NCBI GenBank assembly: GCA_026004975.1
Contig: BPKE01000002.1
Span: 310,001 to 374,000 of the forward strand
Source: Gammaproteobacteria bacterium
GTDB lineage: Bacteria; Pseudomonadota; Gammaproteobacteria; HTCC5015
Length of the DNA stretch: 64,000 nt
Reading direction: 5' to 3'
The notes beneath the pieces are model-generated. The model was not told where the DNA came from and searched no databases. It saw only the letters and a list, made by a program, of their open reading frames with translations. Every line of letters begins with the position of its first letter. The stretch's first letter is position 1. A program made the position numbers and the translations under genes. Shown here one piece after another: positions 44,426 through 64,000 of the stretch.

Positions 44426-44794
44426 TCAGATCACTTCCGGCGCCAGCGAGATGATCTTCATGAAACGCGCCGTGCGCAGCTCGCGCGTGACCGGCCCGAA
44501 AATGCGGGTGCCGATCGGCTCGAGCTTGTTGTTCAGGAGCACCGCCGCATTGCCGTCGAAGCGGATCAGCGAGCCGTCGGGACGGCGCACGCCTTTGCGG
44601 GTGCGCACGACGAGCGCGTTGTAGACTTCGCCCTTCTTGACGCGACCGCGCGGAATGGCGTCCTTCACGCTCACCTTGATCACGTCGCCGATGTTGGCGT
44701 AGCGGCGCTTGGATCCGCCCAGCACTTTGATGCACATGACTTTCCGCGCACCGCTGTTGTCCGCCACATCGAGCAGGGTCTGCATCTGGATCAT
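44426..44794 (-). CDS. rplN: 50S ribosomal protein L14
   Basis: Inter-subunit bridge protein. The 122-residue product has [73 protein letters not shown] and [13 protein letters not shown]. The length equals E. coli L14 plus or minus one residue. No spc promoter is obvious in the 21-base gap above. Confidence 0.98.
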   Translation of the reverse strand: MIQMQTLLDVADNSGARKVMCIKVLGGSKRRYANIGDVIKVSVKDAIPRGRVKKGEVYNALVVRTRKGVRRPDGSLIRFDGNAAVLLNNKLEPIGTRIFGPVTRELRTARFMKIISLAPEVI

Positions 44795-44815
44795 GGCTGT
44801 CTACTCCCTACCCGC

Positions 44816-45124
44816 TCAGGCGCTCTCGGCGCGGCTGACGACCCGGATGAGGCGCCAGGCCTTGGTCTTCGAAATCGGCCGGCACTCCTCGATTTCCACC
44901 TGGTCGCCGATGCGCGCGCTCTGCTCTTCGTCGTGCACGTGCAGCTTGGTGCTGCGCCGCACGTACTTGCCGTAAAGCGGGTGCTTGACCAGGCGCTCGA
45001 CGACGACGGTGATGGTCTTCTGCATGCGGTCGCTGGTCACGCGCCCAATGAGCCGCCGGCGGCGGCCCTTCCCGCTCTGCGCCGGCCGGCTGTCCGGCTG
45101 TTCAGTGGCGACGTTTTCGCTCAT
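44816..45124 (-). CDS. rpsQ: 30S ribosomal protein S17
   Basis: 16S rRNA-binding OB-fold protein. The 102-residue product has an N-terminal extension of about 20 residues ([20 protein letters not shown]) before the core [42 protein letters not shown] and [28 protein letters not shown] 45124 is preferred to an upstream TTG that would overlap rpmC. Confidence 0.97.
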   Translation of the reverse strand: MSENVATEQPDSRPAQSGKGRRRRLIGRVTSDRMQKTITVVVERLVKHPLYGKYVRRSTKLHVHDEEQSARIGDQVEIEECRPISKTKAWRLIRVVSRAESA

Positions 45125-45129
45125 CGTTT

Positions 45130-45330
45130 TCAACCTCGGGCCTGTAGACTGCGCTCGCGCAGGATCGTCTTGATGCGGGCGATGTCACGCCGAACCTGCT
45201 TGAACAGGTGCGGGCGCGGGATCTGTCCCGCCGCCTTCTGCACGCGCAGATTGAACTGTTCCTTGCGCAGAGCGAGCAACTCTTTGCGCAATTCTTCGTC
45301 GGTCTTGTTACGCAAGTCCGCCGCTTTCAT
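45130..45330 (-). CDS. rpmC: 50S ribosomal protein L29
   Basis: Small helical hairpin protein at the exit tunnel. The 66-residue product reads [20 protein letters not shown], then [37 protein letters not shown]. Its ATG overlaps or abuts the rplP stop region (one base between genes). Confidence 0.97.
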   Translation of the reverse strand: MKAADLRNKTDEELRKELLALRKEQFNLRVQKAAGQIPRPHLFKQVRRDIARIKTILRERSLQARG

Positions 45331-45331
45331 C

Positions 45332-45745
45332 TCAGATCACCGTTCGGGTGACGAACACCGTTTTGACCGGCAGCTTGGCGGCCGCCAACCGGAACGCCTC
45401 GCGGGCCACCTCTTCGGGCACGCCTTCCATCTCGTACAGCACACGGCCTGGCTGGACCTTCGCGACCCAGTATTCGACGTTGCCCTTACCCTTGCCCATG
45501 CGCACCTCGACGGGCTTCTTGGTCACGGGCACGTCGGGGAAGATCCGGATCCAGATCTTGCCGCCGCGCTTGATGTGCCGGGTCATCGCACGGCGCGCCG
45601 CCTCGATCTGGCGGGCGGTGATCCGGGCCCGGCCGATCGCCTTCAGGCCGTATTCACCGAAGCTGACCCGGTTGCCGGCCTGGGCGGTGCCGCGGTTGCG
45701 GCCCTTCTGCTGCTTGCGAAACTTCGTTCGTTTGGGCTGGAGCAT
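45332..45745 (-). CDS. rplP: 50S ribosomal protein L16
   Basis: Organises the A-site and CCA end. The 137-residue product has [64 protein letters not shown] and [25 protein letters not shown]. It includes the Arg (GRVLYE context) near the YcfD hydroxylation site of E. coli L16. Confidence 0.98.
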   Translation of the reverse strand: MLQPKRTKFRKQQKGRNRGTAQAGNRVSFGEYGLKAIGRARITARQIEAARRAMTRHIKRGGKIWIRIFPDVPVTKKPVEVRMGKGKGNVEYWVAKVQPGRVLYEMEGVPEEVAREAFRLAAAKLPVKTVFVTRTVI

Positions 45746-45779
45746 GGCTGCGATTCCCGTCGTATTTTCAGGGGCGAGC

Positions 45780-46463
45780 TCAGGCGGTCTGCGCCTTCTT
45801 GGCCGCGCCGCCGGCCTTCTCTTCGAGGTCGAACACTTCGCCCTTGTAGATCCACACCTTGACCCCGATCACCCCGTAGGTCGTCTTCGCCTCGGCGAAA
45901 CCGTAGTCGATGTCGGCCCGCAGGGTGTGCAGCGGAACGCGTCCTTCGCGGTACCATTCGGTGCGGGCGATCTCCGCGCCGTTGAGGCGGCCGGCCACCG
46001 AGACCTTGATGCCCAGCGCGCCCAACCGCATCGTGTTGGTGACCGCACGCCGCATGGCCCGGCGGAACATGATCCGGCGCTCGAGCTGCTGGGCGATGCC
46101 CTCGGCGACCAGCTGGGCGTCGAGCTCCGGCTTGCGGATCTCCTCGATGTTCACCTTGACGTTCTGCCGCTCGATGGCGAGCAGCTCGGCGATCTCGCTG
46201 CGCAAACGCTCGATGTCCTCGCCCTTCTTGCCGATCACCATGCCGGGGCGGGCCGAGTGGATCGTGATCACCGCCTGCTTGGCCGGACGCTCGATCTGGA
46301 TCCGGCTGATGGAGGCCTGCGGGAAACGCTTCTGGATGTGCTCGCGCACGCGCAGGTCCTCGTGCAGCGTCTTGGCGAACGCGCCGCGCTCCGCGTACCA
46401 CTTCGAAGTCCAGTCGGCGGAGACGCCGAGCCGGAAGCCGATCGGATGTACCTTCTGACCCAT
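45780..46463 (-). CDS. rpsC: 30S ribosomal protein S3
   Basis: mRNA-entry protein. The 227-residue product starts [20 protein letters not shown], has the KH domain [24 protein letters not shown] and [54 protein letters not shown] 46463 is preferred over an upstream TTG. Confidence 0.98.
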   Translation of the reverse strand: MGQKVHPIGFRLGVSADWTSKWYAERGAFAKTLHEDLRVREHIQKRFPQASISRIQIERPAKQAVITIHSARPGMVIGKKGEDIERLRSEIAELLAIERQNVKVNIEEIRKPELDAQLVAEGIAQQLERRIMFRRAMRRAVTNTMRLGALGIKVSVAGRLNGAEIARTEWYREGRVPLHTLRADIDYGFAEAKTTYGVIGVKVWIYKGEVFDLEEKAGGAAKKAQTA

Positions 46464-46481
46464 TTCCAAACCCTCGCGCCG

Positions 46482-46811
46482 TCAGTCGCCGACCGCGACC
46501 AGGATGTGACTGGTGCGCTTCAAGATCCGCGCGCCGCGCCCCTTCGCGCGCGCCCGGTAACGCTTGAACATCGGGCCTTCGTCGACCTGGATCGCGGCGA
46601 CGCGCAGCCGGTCGATGTCCGCCCCCTCGTTGTGCTCGGCGTTGGCGATGGCCGACTCGAGGACCTTCCGGATCAAGCCCGCCGCCTTCTTGTTGCTGAA
46701 CTGCAGGATCTGCAGGGCCGCGGCGACCGGCTTGCCGCGCACCTGGTCCGCCACGAGGCGGGCCTTCTGCGGCGAGATGCGCGCGTATCGGTGTTTGGCG
46801 ATGACTTTCAT
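46482..46811 (-). CDS. rplV: 50S ribosomal protein L22
   Basis: Lines the nascent-peptide tunnel. The 109-residue product has [59 protein letters not shown] and the tunnel hairpin [26 protein letters not shown]; no macrolide-resistance deletion is visible in the hairpin. Confidence 0.98.
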   Translation of the reverse strand: MKVIAKHRYARISPQKARLVADQVRGKPVAAALQILQFSNKKAAGLIRKVLESAIANAEHNEGADIDRLRVAAIQVDEGPMFKRYRARAKGRGARILKRTSHILVAVGD

Positions 46812-46843
46812 TTTTCCAGCGTCTCCGGGTTCGTTCCGCGCCC

Positions 46844-47116
46844 TTACTTGGTCTTCCGGTCCGCGGCGTGGCCTTTGAACGTGCGCGTCGGGGCGAACTC
46901 ACCGAGCTTGTGGCCGACCATGTTCTCGCTGATCAACACCGGCACGTGCTGGCGGCCGTTGTGGACGGCGATGGTCAGGCCGACCATCTCGGGCACGATC
47001 ATCGAACGACGGGACCAGGTCTTGATCGGGCGCCGGTCGTTGGCTTGCACGGCCTTCGTGACCTTGGCCAGAAGGTGATGATCTACGAACGGGCCTTTTT
47101 TCAGAGAGCGCGGCAC
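46844..47116 (-). CDS. rpsS: 30S ribosomal protein S19
   Basis: Head protein paired with S13. The 90-residue product has [69 protein letters not shown]. Standard position between rplB and rplV. Confidence 0.98.
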   Translation of the reverse strand: MPRSLKKGPFVDHHLLAKVTKAVQANDRRPIKTWSRRSMIVPEMVGLTIAVHNGRQHVPVLISENMVGHKLGEFAPTRTFKGHAADRKTK

Positions 47117-47129
47117 GGCGTCACCTCAC

Positions 47130-47957
<828 letters not shown>

Positions 47958-47959
47958 GA

Positions 47960-48256
47960 TCACTCTCCGCCTTCGTAGCTGATGTCATGTCCCTCGGCCA
48001 GGCGCACGTAGGCTTTCTTGTAGCCCGTCCGCCGACCGGGGCGACCCCGGAACGTCTTGCGCTTGCCCCGGACGTTGAGCACGCGCACCGATTCGACCTC
48101 GACGCCGAACAAGAGCTCGACGGCCCGCTTGATTTCGCGCTTGTCGGCGTCCGGACGCACGCGGAAGACGTGCTGGCGGGCGCTGTCGGCCAGGGCCGCG
48201 GCCTTTTCCGAGACGTGCGGCGCGATCAGAACTTGCAGAAGACGTTCCTCGTTCAT
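47960..48256 (-). CDS. rplW: 50S ribosomal protein L23
   Basis: Docking site for trigger factor and SRP at the tunnel exit. The 98-residue product has [60 protein letters not shown]. Its ATG overlaps the rplD stop by four bases. Confidence 0.97.
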   Translation of the reverse strand: MNEERLLQVLIAPHVSEKAAALADSARQHVFRVRPDADKREIKRAVELLFGVEVESVRVLNVRGKRKTFRGRPGRRTGYKKAYVRLAEGHDISYEGGE

Positions 48257-48858
48257 ACCAACCGCTCCTCGAGTCGGCGCGCGGACTCGACCGTCATCAA
48301 GACGTGGTCGTAACGCAGCAGGCTCACGGGATCCACCCCGACCGCGTCGGTGACCTCGACGTTGGGCAGGTTGCGGGCCGCCAGGTAGAGGTTGATGTCC
48401 TCGCTCTCCGTGACGATCAACGCGTTGTCGACATCGAGCGCCTTGAGACGCTCCACGAGCAAACGGGTCTTGGGGGCCTCAACGGCCAGCTCTTCGACCA
48501 ACAGCAGGCGCTTCTGGCGCAGCAGCTCCGACAGGATGGCGCGCAACGCGCCGCGATACATCTTCTTGTTGACCTTCTGCGAATGGTCCTGCGGCTTGGC
48601 CGCGAAGGTCACGCCGCCACCCCGCCACAGCGGACTGCGGATGCTTCCGGCCCGGGCGCGGCCGGTGCCCTTCTGACGCCAAGGTTTGCGCCCGCCGCCG
48701 CGCACCTCGGCGCGGCTTTTCTGGGCGCGGGTGCCGGCGCGCGCGCCGGCGAGGTAGGCGACGACCACCTGGTGGACCAGAGGCTCGTTGAACTCCCGGG
48801 CGAACGCCTGCTCGGAAAGCTCGACCGTTTTATCCGCCTTGTGCAACGTCACTTGCAT
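48253..48858 (-). CDS. rplD: 50S ribosomal protein L4
   Basis: Tunnel protein that in E. coli also represses its own operon at transcription and translation. The 201-residue product has [63 protein letters not shown] (extended loop) and [15 protein letters not shown]. The loop shows no known macrolide-resistance change. Confidence 0.98.
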   Translation of the reverse strand: MQVTLHKADKTVELSEQAFAREFNEPLVHQVVVAYLAGARAGTRAQKSRAEVRGGGRKPWRQKGTGRARAGSIRSPLWRGGGVTFAAKPQDHSQKVNKKMYRGALRAILSELLRQKRLLLVEELAVEAPKTRLLVERLKALDVDNALIVTESEDINLYLAARNLPNVEVTDAVGVDPVSLLRYDHVLMTVESARRLEERLV

Positions 48859-48872
48859 CTTGGCTCTCCCGA

Positions 48873-49520
48873 TCAGGCGCTGCGCTTACGGACCGCCGGG
48901 CGGACGATCAGCGTCCCGCCGGGCGCGCCGGGCACGGCGCCCTTGACCAGCAACAGGTTTCGTTCGACGTCGACGCGCACGACCTCGAGGTTCTGGGTGG
49001 TCACGCGCTCGTCCCCCATGTGACCGGCCATGCGCTTGCCCTTGATGACGCGCCCCGGGGTCTGGTTCTGACCGGTGGACCCCGGCGCGCGGTGCGACAG
49101 CGAGTTGCCGTGGCTCGCGTCCTGGGAACTGAAGCCGTGGCGCTTGATGACGCCGGCGAAGCCCTTACCCTTGCTCCGGCCGGTGACGTCGACCCACTTG
49201 ACGCCCTCGAAGACCGCGACCGTCAGCTCGGCGCCGGGCGCCAGGTCTGCACCCTCCTCCGGCCCGAGCCGGAATTCACGGAGCACGCGCGCGGTTTCGA
49301 CACCGGCCTTGCGCAGATGGCCCGCCAGCGGCTTGGTGATGCGGCTGGCCTTGCGCTGCCCGGCCGCCAGCTGGACGGCCCGATAACCGTCCGCCTCCTC
49401 GGTCTTCAGCTGGGCGACCCGGTTCGGCGCCACCTCGATGACGGTCACGGGGATGGACCGCCCGTCCTCGGTGAATACGCGGGTCATCCCCGCCTTGCGA
49501 CCGATCAAACCGATGCTCAT
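48873..49520 (-). CDS. rplC: 50S ribosomal protein L3
   Basis: Early-assembly protein at the peptidyl transferase centre. The 215-residue product starts [20 protein letters not shown] and has [63 protein letters not shown], including the methylated Gln site context (TGQNQTPG). It is separated from rpsJ by 302 bases, much more than the few tens usual in this operon; the gap holds a promoter and hairpins. Confidence 0.98.
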   Translation of the reverse strand: MSIGLIGRKAGMTRVFTEDGRSIPVTVIEVAPNRVAQLKTEEADGYRAVQLAAGQRKASRITKPLAGHLRKAGVETARVLREFRLGPEEGADLAPGAELTVAVFEGVKWVDVTGRSKGKGFAGVIKRHGFSSQDASHGNSLSHRAPGSTGQNQTPGRVIKGKRMAGHMGDERVTTQNLEVVRVDVERNLLLVKGAVPGAPGGTLIVRPAVRKRSA

Positions 49521-49568
49521 CTCGTTCAGCCTCGATACACATCGCGGCGCCCGCCCTGCGGGCACCCA

Positions 49569-49609
49569 ACAAAATGCGCCCGGCACGATCTTTTCGGTTT
49601 CGGGCGCAT
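49569..49609 (-). terminator. Attenuator-like hairpin in the rplC leader
   Basis: On the minus strand ATGCGCCCG (49601-49609) and CGGGCGCAT (49574-49582) form a perfect 9-base stem with an 18-base loop, followed by TTTGTT. It lies about 50 bases above the rplC ATG, downstream of a promoter, so it is placed to act as an attenuator. L4-mediated control is known for S10 leaders of E. coli; its action here is inferred. Confidence 0.55.
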
Positions 49610-49670
49610 GGCATGCAGCCGCCGGGCGCCGCACGCCGGGCTTCGGGCCCGCAGCGCCGGGAAGCCGCGC

Positions 49671-49699
49671 ATTCTACCACACTTTCGGTGGCTTTCCAG
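49671..49699 (-). promoter_or_regulatory. Promoter upstream of rplC
   Basis: On the minus strand TGG-TAGAAT (hexamer 49671-49676) is an extended -10, with a weak CTGGAA -35 (49694-49699) 17 bases up. It would give a leader of about 145 bases before rplC, similar in length to a classical S10 leader. Confidence 0.6.
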
Positions 49700-49740
49700 A
49701 CCCCGGGCATGCGCCCCGCCGCCGGCCGCGGCCTTGGGGT

Positions 49741-49810
49741 CCGGGGGCGTTTCACCCCCGCAAACGGCGCCGGCCGGGCCGGCGCCCGGGAGGGGGTCAG
49801 CCCCCCTCCA
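49741..49810 (-). other. Three tandem GC-rich hairpins after rpsJ
   Basis: Read on the minus strand after the rpsJ stop: GGAGGGGG/CCCCCTCC with loop GCTGA, then GGCGCCGGC/GCCGGCGCC with loop CCG, then CGGGGG/CCCCCG with a 7-base loop. None has a U tract. They could pause polymerase, protect the upstream mRNA 3' end or end transcription by another route. Confidence 0.6.
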
Positions 49811-49822
49811 CCGCGACCCGGG

Positions 49823-50143
49823 TCAGCCGACCCGGATCTTCACGTCGACGCCGGCCGCCAGGTCGAGCTTCATCAGCGCGTCCATGGTCTTGTCGGTCGG
49901 GTCGATGATGTCGACCAGGCGCTTGTGCGTGCGGATCTCGTACTGGTCACGCGCGTCCTTGTCGACGTGCGGCGAGATCAGCACGGTGAAGCGCTCCTTT
50001 TTGGTCGGCAGCGGGATCGGCCCGTGCACGCGCGCGCCGGTCCGCTTGGCGGTCTCGACGATTTCGGAGGCCGAGCGGTCGATCAGCCTGTGATCGAAGC
50101 CCTTGAGCCGGATCCGGATGGTCTGTGCTTTCTTGCTGGCCAT
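49823..50143 (-). CDS. rpsJ: 30S ribosomal protein S10
   Basis: Head protein and NusG/NusB partner. The 106-residue product has [73 protein letters not shown]. It follows tuf by 33 bases, so it belongs to the str transcript, but the hairpins after it may separate it from rplC. Confidence 0.98.
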   Translation of the reverse strand: MASKKAQTIRIRLKGFDHRLIDRSASEIVETAKRTGARVHGPIPLPTKKERFTVLISPHVDKDARDQYEIRTHKRLVDIIDPTDKTMDALMKLDLAAGVDVKIRVG

Positions 50144-50176
50144 GTTCGATCCCGTTGCGTTCCGCGCCAGGCGCGA

Positions 50177-51371
<1,195 letters not shown>

Positions 51372-51423
51372 GGCCTTCACTCCGTGTTCAATTGCGAGGC
51401 AGCGCTCCGCTGGATACGGTGCC

Positions 51424-53518
51424 TCAGGACGCTTTCTTCATCACGGCCTCGGCGACACTGGCGGGCGCCTCGGCATAATGGGAAAACTGCATGACGTAGC
51501 TGGCGCGGCCCTGGGTCGCCGAACGCAGGTCGGTGGCGTAACCGAACATCTCGGCCAGGGGCACCTCGGCGCGCACGATCTTTCCGGACGGGGCGTCGTC
51601 CATGCCCTGGATCATGCCGCGGCGGCGGTTGAGGTCGCCCATCACGTCACCCATGTATTCCTCGGGCGTGACGACCTCGACCTTCATGATCGGCTCGAGC
51701 AGGACGGGGTCGGCCTTCGCGGCGCCTTCTTTGAACGCCATGGAGCCGGCGATTTTGAACGCCATTTCGCTGGAGTCGACGTCGTGGTAGGAACCGTCGT
51801 AGAGGGTCACCTTGACGTCGACCACGGGGTAACCCGCGACGACGCCGTTGGCCATGGCCTCCTGGACACCCTTGTCGACCGCGGGGATGTATTCCTTCGG
51901 GACGACGCCGCCGACGATCGCGTTGACGAACTCGTAACCGGCGCCGCGCTCCTGCGGCTCGAGGCGCAGCCAGACGTGGCCGTACTGGCCGCGACCGCCG
52001 GTCTGCCGGACGAACTTGCCTTCCTGCCTCGACGCTCTTGCGGATGGTCTCGCGGTAGGCGACCTGGGGCTTGCCGACATTGGCCTCGACGCCGAACTCG
52101 CGCTTGAGGCGGTCGACGATGATCTCGAGATGGAGCTCACCCATGCCGGAGATGATGGTCTGGCCGGACTCCTCGTCGGTGTGGACGCGGAAGGACGGGT
52201 CTTCCTGGGCGAGCTTGCCCAGAGCGATGCCCATCTTCTCCTGGTCGCTCTTGGTTTTGGGCTCCACGGCCACGGAGATCACCGGTTCAGGGAACTCCAT
52301 CCGCTCGAGGACGATGATGTTGTTCGGATCGCAGAGGGTGTCGCCGGTGGTGACGTCCTTCAGACCCACGGCAGCGGCGATGTCGCCGGCGCGCACCTCC
52401 TTGATTTCGTCGCGATGGTTGGCGTGCATCTGCAGCAACCGCCCGATGCGCTCGCGCTTGCCCTTGACGGGGTTGTACACGGCGTCGCCGGAGCTGAGCA
52501 CGCCGGAGTAGACGCGGATGTAGGTCAGCGAACCGACGTAGGGGTCCGAGGCGATCTTGAACGCCAGCGCAGCGAAGGGCTCGTCGTCGGACGTATGGCG
52601 CTCGGCCGGCGTGCCGTCCTCCAGCGTCCCCTTCACGGCGGGAATGTCGTCGGGCGCGGGCAGGTAGTAGATGACGGCGTCGAGCAGGGCCTGCACACCC
52701 TTGTTCTTGAAGGCCGAGCCGCACAGGGTCGGCACGATCTCATTGGCGATGGTGCGGGCGCGCAGGCCCTGCCGTATCTGCTCTTCGCTCAGATCGCCTT
52801 CCTCCAGGTAGGCGTTCATGAGCTCCTCGGAGGCTTCGGCGGCGGCCTCGACCATCTGCTCGCGCCACTCCTTGCAGGTTTCGAGCAGTTCGGCCGGGAT
52901 GTCCTTGGCCTCGTAGGTCATGCCCTGGGTGGCGTCGTCCCAGTAGATGGCCTTCATGCGGATGAGGTCGACCACGCCCTTGAAGTTCTCTTCGGCGCCG
53001 ATGGGCACCTGGACGGGAACCGGGTTGGCACCGAGGCGGGTCTTGATCTGCTTGACGACGCGGAAGAAGTCGGCGCCCGCACGGTCCATCTTGTTGACGA
53101 AAGCCAGACGCGGCACGCCGTACTTGTTGGCCTGACGCCAGACGGTCTCGGACTGCGGCTCGACCCCGCCGACGGCGCAGAACACCGCAACGGCGCCGTC
53201 CAGGACGCGCAGGGACCGCTCGACCTCGATGGTGAAGTCGACGTGACCCGGCGTGTCGATGATGTTGATGCGGTATTGAGGGAACTGGCGGTCCATGCCC
53301 TGCCAGAAACAGGTCGTGGCCGCGGAGGTGATGGTGATGCCGCGCTCCTGCTCCTGGACCATCCAGTCCATGGTGGCGGCACCGTCGTGGACCTCGCCGA
53401 TCTTGTGCGAGACACCGGTGTAAAACAGGATGCGCTCGGTGGTCGTCGTCTTGCCGGCATCGATGTGCGCCATGATGCCGATGTTGCGGTAGCGACTCAG
53501 GGGGAACTTGCGGGCCAC
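51424..53518 (-). CDS. fusA: Elongation factor G (one frameshift)
   Basis: Translocase GTPase. From GTG 53518 (GGAGG upstream): [25 protein letters not shown] (G1), [14 protein letters not shown] (G2), [24 protein letters not shown] (G3), [10 protein letters not shown] (G4), [17 protein letters not shown] (G5), domains III-V with [23 protein letters not shown] and [19 protein letters not shown]. Near 52027 one extra base separates IRKSVE from the next frame, which resumes [18 protein letters not shown]. Without it the protein is 697 residues, close to E. coli (704). The gene is probably intact in the cell. Confidence 0.96.
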
Positions 53519-53555
53519 GGGTTTCTCGCCTCCGATCGGATGGGTGTCGCGCGGT

Positions 53556-54026
53556 TCACCAACGATAGTGCGCGAAGGCCTGGTTGGCCTCAGCCATGCG
53601 GTGGGTGTCCTCGCGCTTCTTGACCGCGGCGCCGCGCCCCTCGGCGGCGTCGGCGAGCTCACCGGCCAGCTTGTTGATCATCGATTTCTCGCCGCGGTTG
53701 CGGGCGGCGTCCACCAGCCAACGCATCGCCAGGGCCTGCCGCCGCGCCGGCCGGACCTCGACCGGCACCTGGTAGGTCGCGCCGCCGACCCGACGGGACT
53801 TGACCTCGACCATCGGGCTGACGTTCTCCAGGGCCTTTTCGAGCACGTCCAGCGGCTCGCTCTTGCGGCGGTCCGCGGCGAGCTCGAGCGCCTGGTAGAC
53901 GATGCGCTCGGCGACGGATTTCTTGCCGTCGCGCATGACGACGTTGATGAACTTGGCCAGCTTCTGGCTGCCGAACTTGGGATCGGGCAGCACTTCGCGT
54001 TGGGCGACGACTCGTCTTCTGGGCAT
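53556..54026 (-). CDS. rpsG: 30S ribosomal protein S7
   Basis: Head initiator protein and str operon repressor in E. coli. The 156-residue product has [65 protein letters not shown] and [12 protein letters not shown]. The length equals the common short S7 form (156). Confidence 0.98.
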   Translation of the reverse strand: MPRRRVVAQREVLPDPKFGSQKLAKFINVVMRDGKKSVAERIVYQALELAADRRKSEPLDVLEKALENVSPMVEVKSRRVGGATYQVPVEVRPARRQALAMRWLVDAARNRGEKSMINKLAGELADAAEGRGAAVKKREDTHRMAEANQAFAHYRW

Positions 54027-54050
54027 GCCTTGAAACTCCCGGTCCGGGCT

Positions 54051-54425
54051 TTACTTCTTGGGCCGCTTGACGCCGTACTTGGAGCGCCCCTGCTTGCGGT
54101 TCGCCACGCCCTGGCAGTCCAGGCTGCCGCGGACGATGTGGTAGCGCACACCGGGCAGGTCCTTCACACGGCCGCCGCGGATCAGCACGACCGAGTGCTC
54201 CTGGAGGTTGTGGCCCTCACCGCCGATGTAGGACGTGACCTCGTAACCGTTGGTCAGGCGCACGCGCGCCACCTTCCGCAGCGCCGAGTTGGGCTTCTTG
54301 GGCGTGGTGGTGTAGACGCGGGTGCACACCCCCCGCTTCTGCGGGCAGCCCTCCAGCGCCGGCACGGTGGTCTTGGCGCGGCGGCTCTTGCGCGGCTTGC
54401 GGACCAATTGGTTGATCGTGGTCAT
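54051..54425 (-). CDS. rpsL: 30S ribosomal protein S12
   Basis: Decoding-centre protein. The 124-residue product has [46 protein letters not shown] and [21 protein letters not shown]. Lys43 (counting Met) and the Lys of GGRVKDLP are the streptomycin-sensitive residues, so no resistance mutation is present. It has its own strong promoter and a structured leader, 54426-54603. Confidence 0.98.
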   Translation of the reverse strand: MTTINQLVRKPRKSRRAKTTVPALEGCPQKRGVCTRVYTTTPKKPNSALRKVARVRLTNGYEVTSYIGGEGHNLQEHSVVLIRGGRVKDLPGVRYHIVRGSLDCQGVANRKQGRSKYGVKRPKK

Positions 54426-54473
54426 ATCGTCACGTCTCGCTCGCTTCGACCGGCCCGAGGGCCGACCTCTCGA

Positions 54474-54510
54474 CAAGAAAACGAACGACAGGGCCGAACC
54501 CCGTCGTTCG
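54474..54510 (-). terminator. Terminator-like hairpin in the rpsL leader
   Basis: On the minus strand CGAACGAC and GTCGTTCG (54503-54510 and 54482-54489) form an 8-base outer stem with an inner GGG/CCC, followed by TTTTCTTG. It lies between the rpsL promoter and gene, so it is placed as an attenuator. Confidence 0.6.
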
Positions 54511-54522
54511 CCGGCTGTACGG

Positions 54523-54552
54523 GCGGCCCGCCGGCACTTGCGGGCGGGCCGC
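54523..54552 (-). other. GC-rich hairpin in the rpsL leader
   Basis: GCGGCCCGCC and GGCGGGCCGC form a perfect 10-base stem with a 10-base loop, just downstream of the promoter -10. It has no T tract. Together with the next hairpin it makes a leader of two stems. Confidence 0.55.
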
Positions 54553-54569
54553 GGTCACAGGGGTGCGCA

Positions 54570-54598
54570 ATTCTAGGGGCGCCCCCCGGCACTGTCAA
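54570..54598 (-). promoter_or_regulatory. Strong sigma-70 promoter for the rpsL-rpsG-fusA-tuf operon
   Basis: TTGACA (54593-54598) and TAGAAT (54570-54575) on the minus strand are 17 bases apart, the best promoter in the window. The -35 ends five bases from the inferred IS boundary at 54604, so the insertion leaves it intact. Confidence 0.85.
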
Positions 54599-54603
54599 GG
54601 CGC

Positions 54604-54628
54604 TGTCCTGGTTCAGTACATGTGAGAC
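54604..54628. repeat. Left terminal inverted repeat of the IS
   Basis: TGTCCTGGTTCAG followed by TACATGTGAGAC. It matches the right end at all but about three positions plus one gap. The transposase stop codon (54613-54615) lies inside it. Confidence 0.75.
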
Positions 54629-55650
54629 ACCGAGACTTCTGGGACCTCATACCCGGCGGCACGAAGATACTCGGCCGGGGTACGCTGCTGCAATGCCTGA
54701 TGGGGGCGCAGGAGGTTGTAGACCTGCTCCCACCACCGCACCAGGGGGCGCAGCTCCCGGATCGTGGTCGGCAGCGGGTAACTGGCATGGAACTCGTAGC
54801 GCCAGATGCCGTTGGCCCGCTCGACGCCCCCGTTGCGCTGGGGCCGTTTCGGCGGCAGCACATAGAGGGCGATGGCCGCCTCCTGACACGCCTGCTCGAA
54901 GTCGCCCTTGAATTCCGATCCCCCGTCGATCTGGATCGCCCGGATCGGAAACGGGCTGCGGGCCTGGATCTGTTCGAGAAAATCCGCCGCACAGCGGCTG
55001 CTCACCCGGCTGTACACCTGCCCCACGCTCCAGCGGGAAGCACTGTCCCAAGCGGTGAAGGGGTATACCGTCACCCCCGAAAACAGGTTCACGTGCAGGA
55101 CGTCCACCTGCACCAGATCTCCGGGGGCCTCGCCCTTCATCCCGTAGGGCGCACGCCGTGCCCAGGGGCGCCGCCAGGGGCGGCCATGCCGGCGTGCCCG
55201 GCAAAAGGCCGGACCCTACGGCAAGCGCCCACGGGCCTTCAGCCAGCGCAGGATGCGCCCCACGGTGCTGTCCGACACGGCAAAGCCCCGAGCCCGCAGC
55301 AGCCGGCCCAGCTTCGCCTCGCCCCATGCCGGAAAACTCATGCGCACTCGCCGCACGGCCGCGGCCACTCGCCCGTCCCATTGCCGCCGTCGAACACGCC
55401 GCGGGCGGCAGGATCGGGATCTGAGGCCCTGGACGCCAGAGACCGACAGAAGGCGGCGCCAGCGGTACAGGGTGGCACGGCTCACCCCCAGAATCTCCGC
55501 CGCCTGACCCGCGCTCAGGCCATGCACCTTGCGCAGCTTTTCGAACCGCTCCAGCTGCCGGAGACGACAAACCACCTCGGGATCATCGAGGGCCTCGTCC
55601 GCCAGGCGGGCGGACCGCATGATTTCGCCTCGAAGGCCAAAAACCTTCAT
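54613..55650 (-). pseudogene. IS481-like transposase interrupted by an in-frame TAG
   Basis: DDE transposase of 345 codons with an amber codon at 55216-55218 (codon 145). The first part has a helix-turn-helix (LSAGQAAEILGVSRATLYRWRR) and an integrase-type second HTH (FPAWGEAKLGRLLRARGFAVSDSTVGRILRWL). After the stop the same frame continues to the catalytic core: LVQVDVLHV, IQIDGGSEFKG and GGVERANGIW, giving the D, D, E triad with 34 residues between the last two. No frameshift is needed, so this is a point change: a decayed copy, or a sequence error. An ATG (MKGEAPGD, near 55140) could start a separate catalytic fragment. Confidence 0.85.
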
Positions 55651-55712
55651 CTGGGGGCCTCCTCTGTCGGTTCATTGTCAAAACCCGAAGATGAGGCCCC
55701 TTTCTTGCCCCT

Positions 55713-64000
<8,288 letters not shown>

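Overview
The window reads as a chromosomal segment of a high-GC (mostly C-ending wobble codons) gammaproteobacterium. Support comes from the gene orders rlmE-ftsH, miaB-phoH-ybeY-corC-lnt-leuS-lptE and rpoBC-str-S10-spc-alpha, from an Lnt/LptE lipoprotein and LPS system, and from a class 2 PyrD. I cannot name the genus. Nearly all of it is housekeeping sequence. I found no CRISPR array, phage, tRNA or rRNA, and no obvious defence or secondary-metabolite cluster. I do not think the window holds a plainly new multi-gene system; the best leads are regulatory and structural.

Layout. 1-2.3 kb: ftsH (cut by the edge and full of small indels) and rlmE. 2.4-8.4 kb: thiol peroxidase, a dicarboxylate/glutamate symporter, a lipoprotein plus membrane adenylate cyclase pair, a Fur-family regulator of Irr-like type, and pyrD with a striking hairpin over its start codon. 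8.5-12 kb: an accessory carbohydrate module, a membrane-embedded AraC regulator divergent from a secreted GH5 cellulase with two CBM6 domains; a pair of direct repeats lies between them. 12-22.6 kb: one long minus-strand operon, miaB-phoH-ybeY-corC-lnt-manC-leuS-lptE-membrane protein, joining tRNA modification, ribosome maturation, lipoprotein acylation, GDP-mannose synthesis and LPS assembly. 22.6-30.5 kb: a CapD/WbpM-like sugar dehydratase, ssb, an MFS transporter, uvrA and a PhoX-family protein. 30.5-36.2 kb: leucine-type dehydrogenase, mobA, a flavin reductase, and E1alpha/E1beta/E2 of a 2-oxoacid dehydrogenase, probably branched-chain.

36.3-64 kb is the complete ribosomal protein and RNA polymerase superoperon read on the minus strand: rpoB, rpoC, an IS element, rpsL, rpsG, fusA, tuf, rpsJ, the S10, spc and alpha clusters, ending in rpoA and rplQ. 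Three things break the usual picture. An IS copy (IS481-like, transposase with an in-frame amber codon) sits in the 3' end of rpoC, a few bases from a strong promoter for rpsL. A 302-base gap carrying hairpins, a promoter and a terminator-like hairpin separates rpsJ from rplC. tuf has wobble-base use quite unlike its neighbours.

Single-base frameshifts occur in ftsH (ten or more), the cellulase gene, tuf, fusA and rpoC. Because most of these genes are essential, the indels are best read as assembly or sequencing errors, and the frameshifted genes are annotated here as probably intact in the cell.
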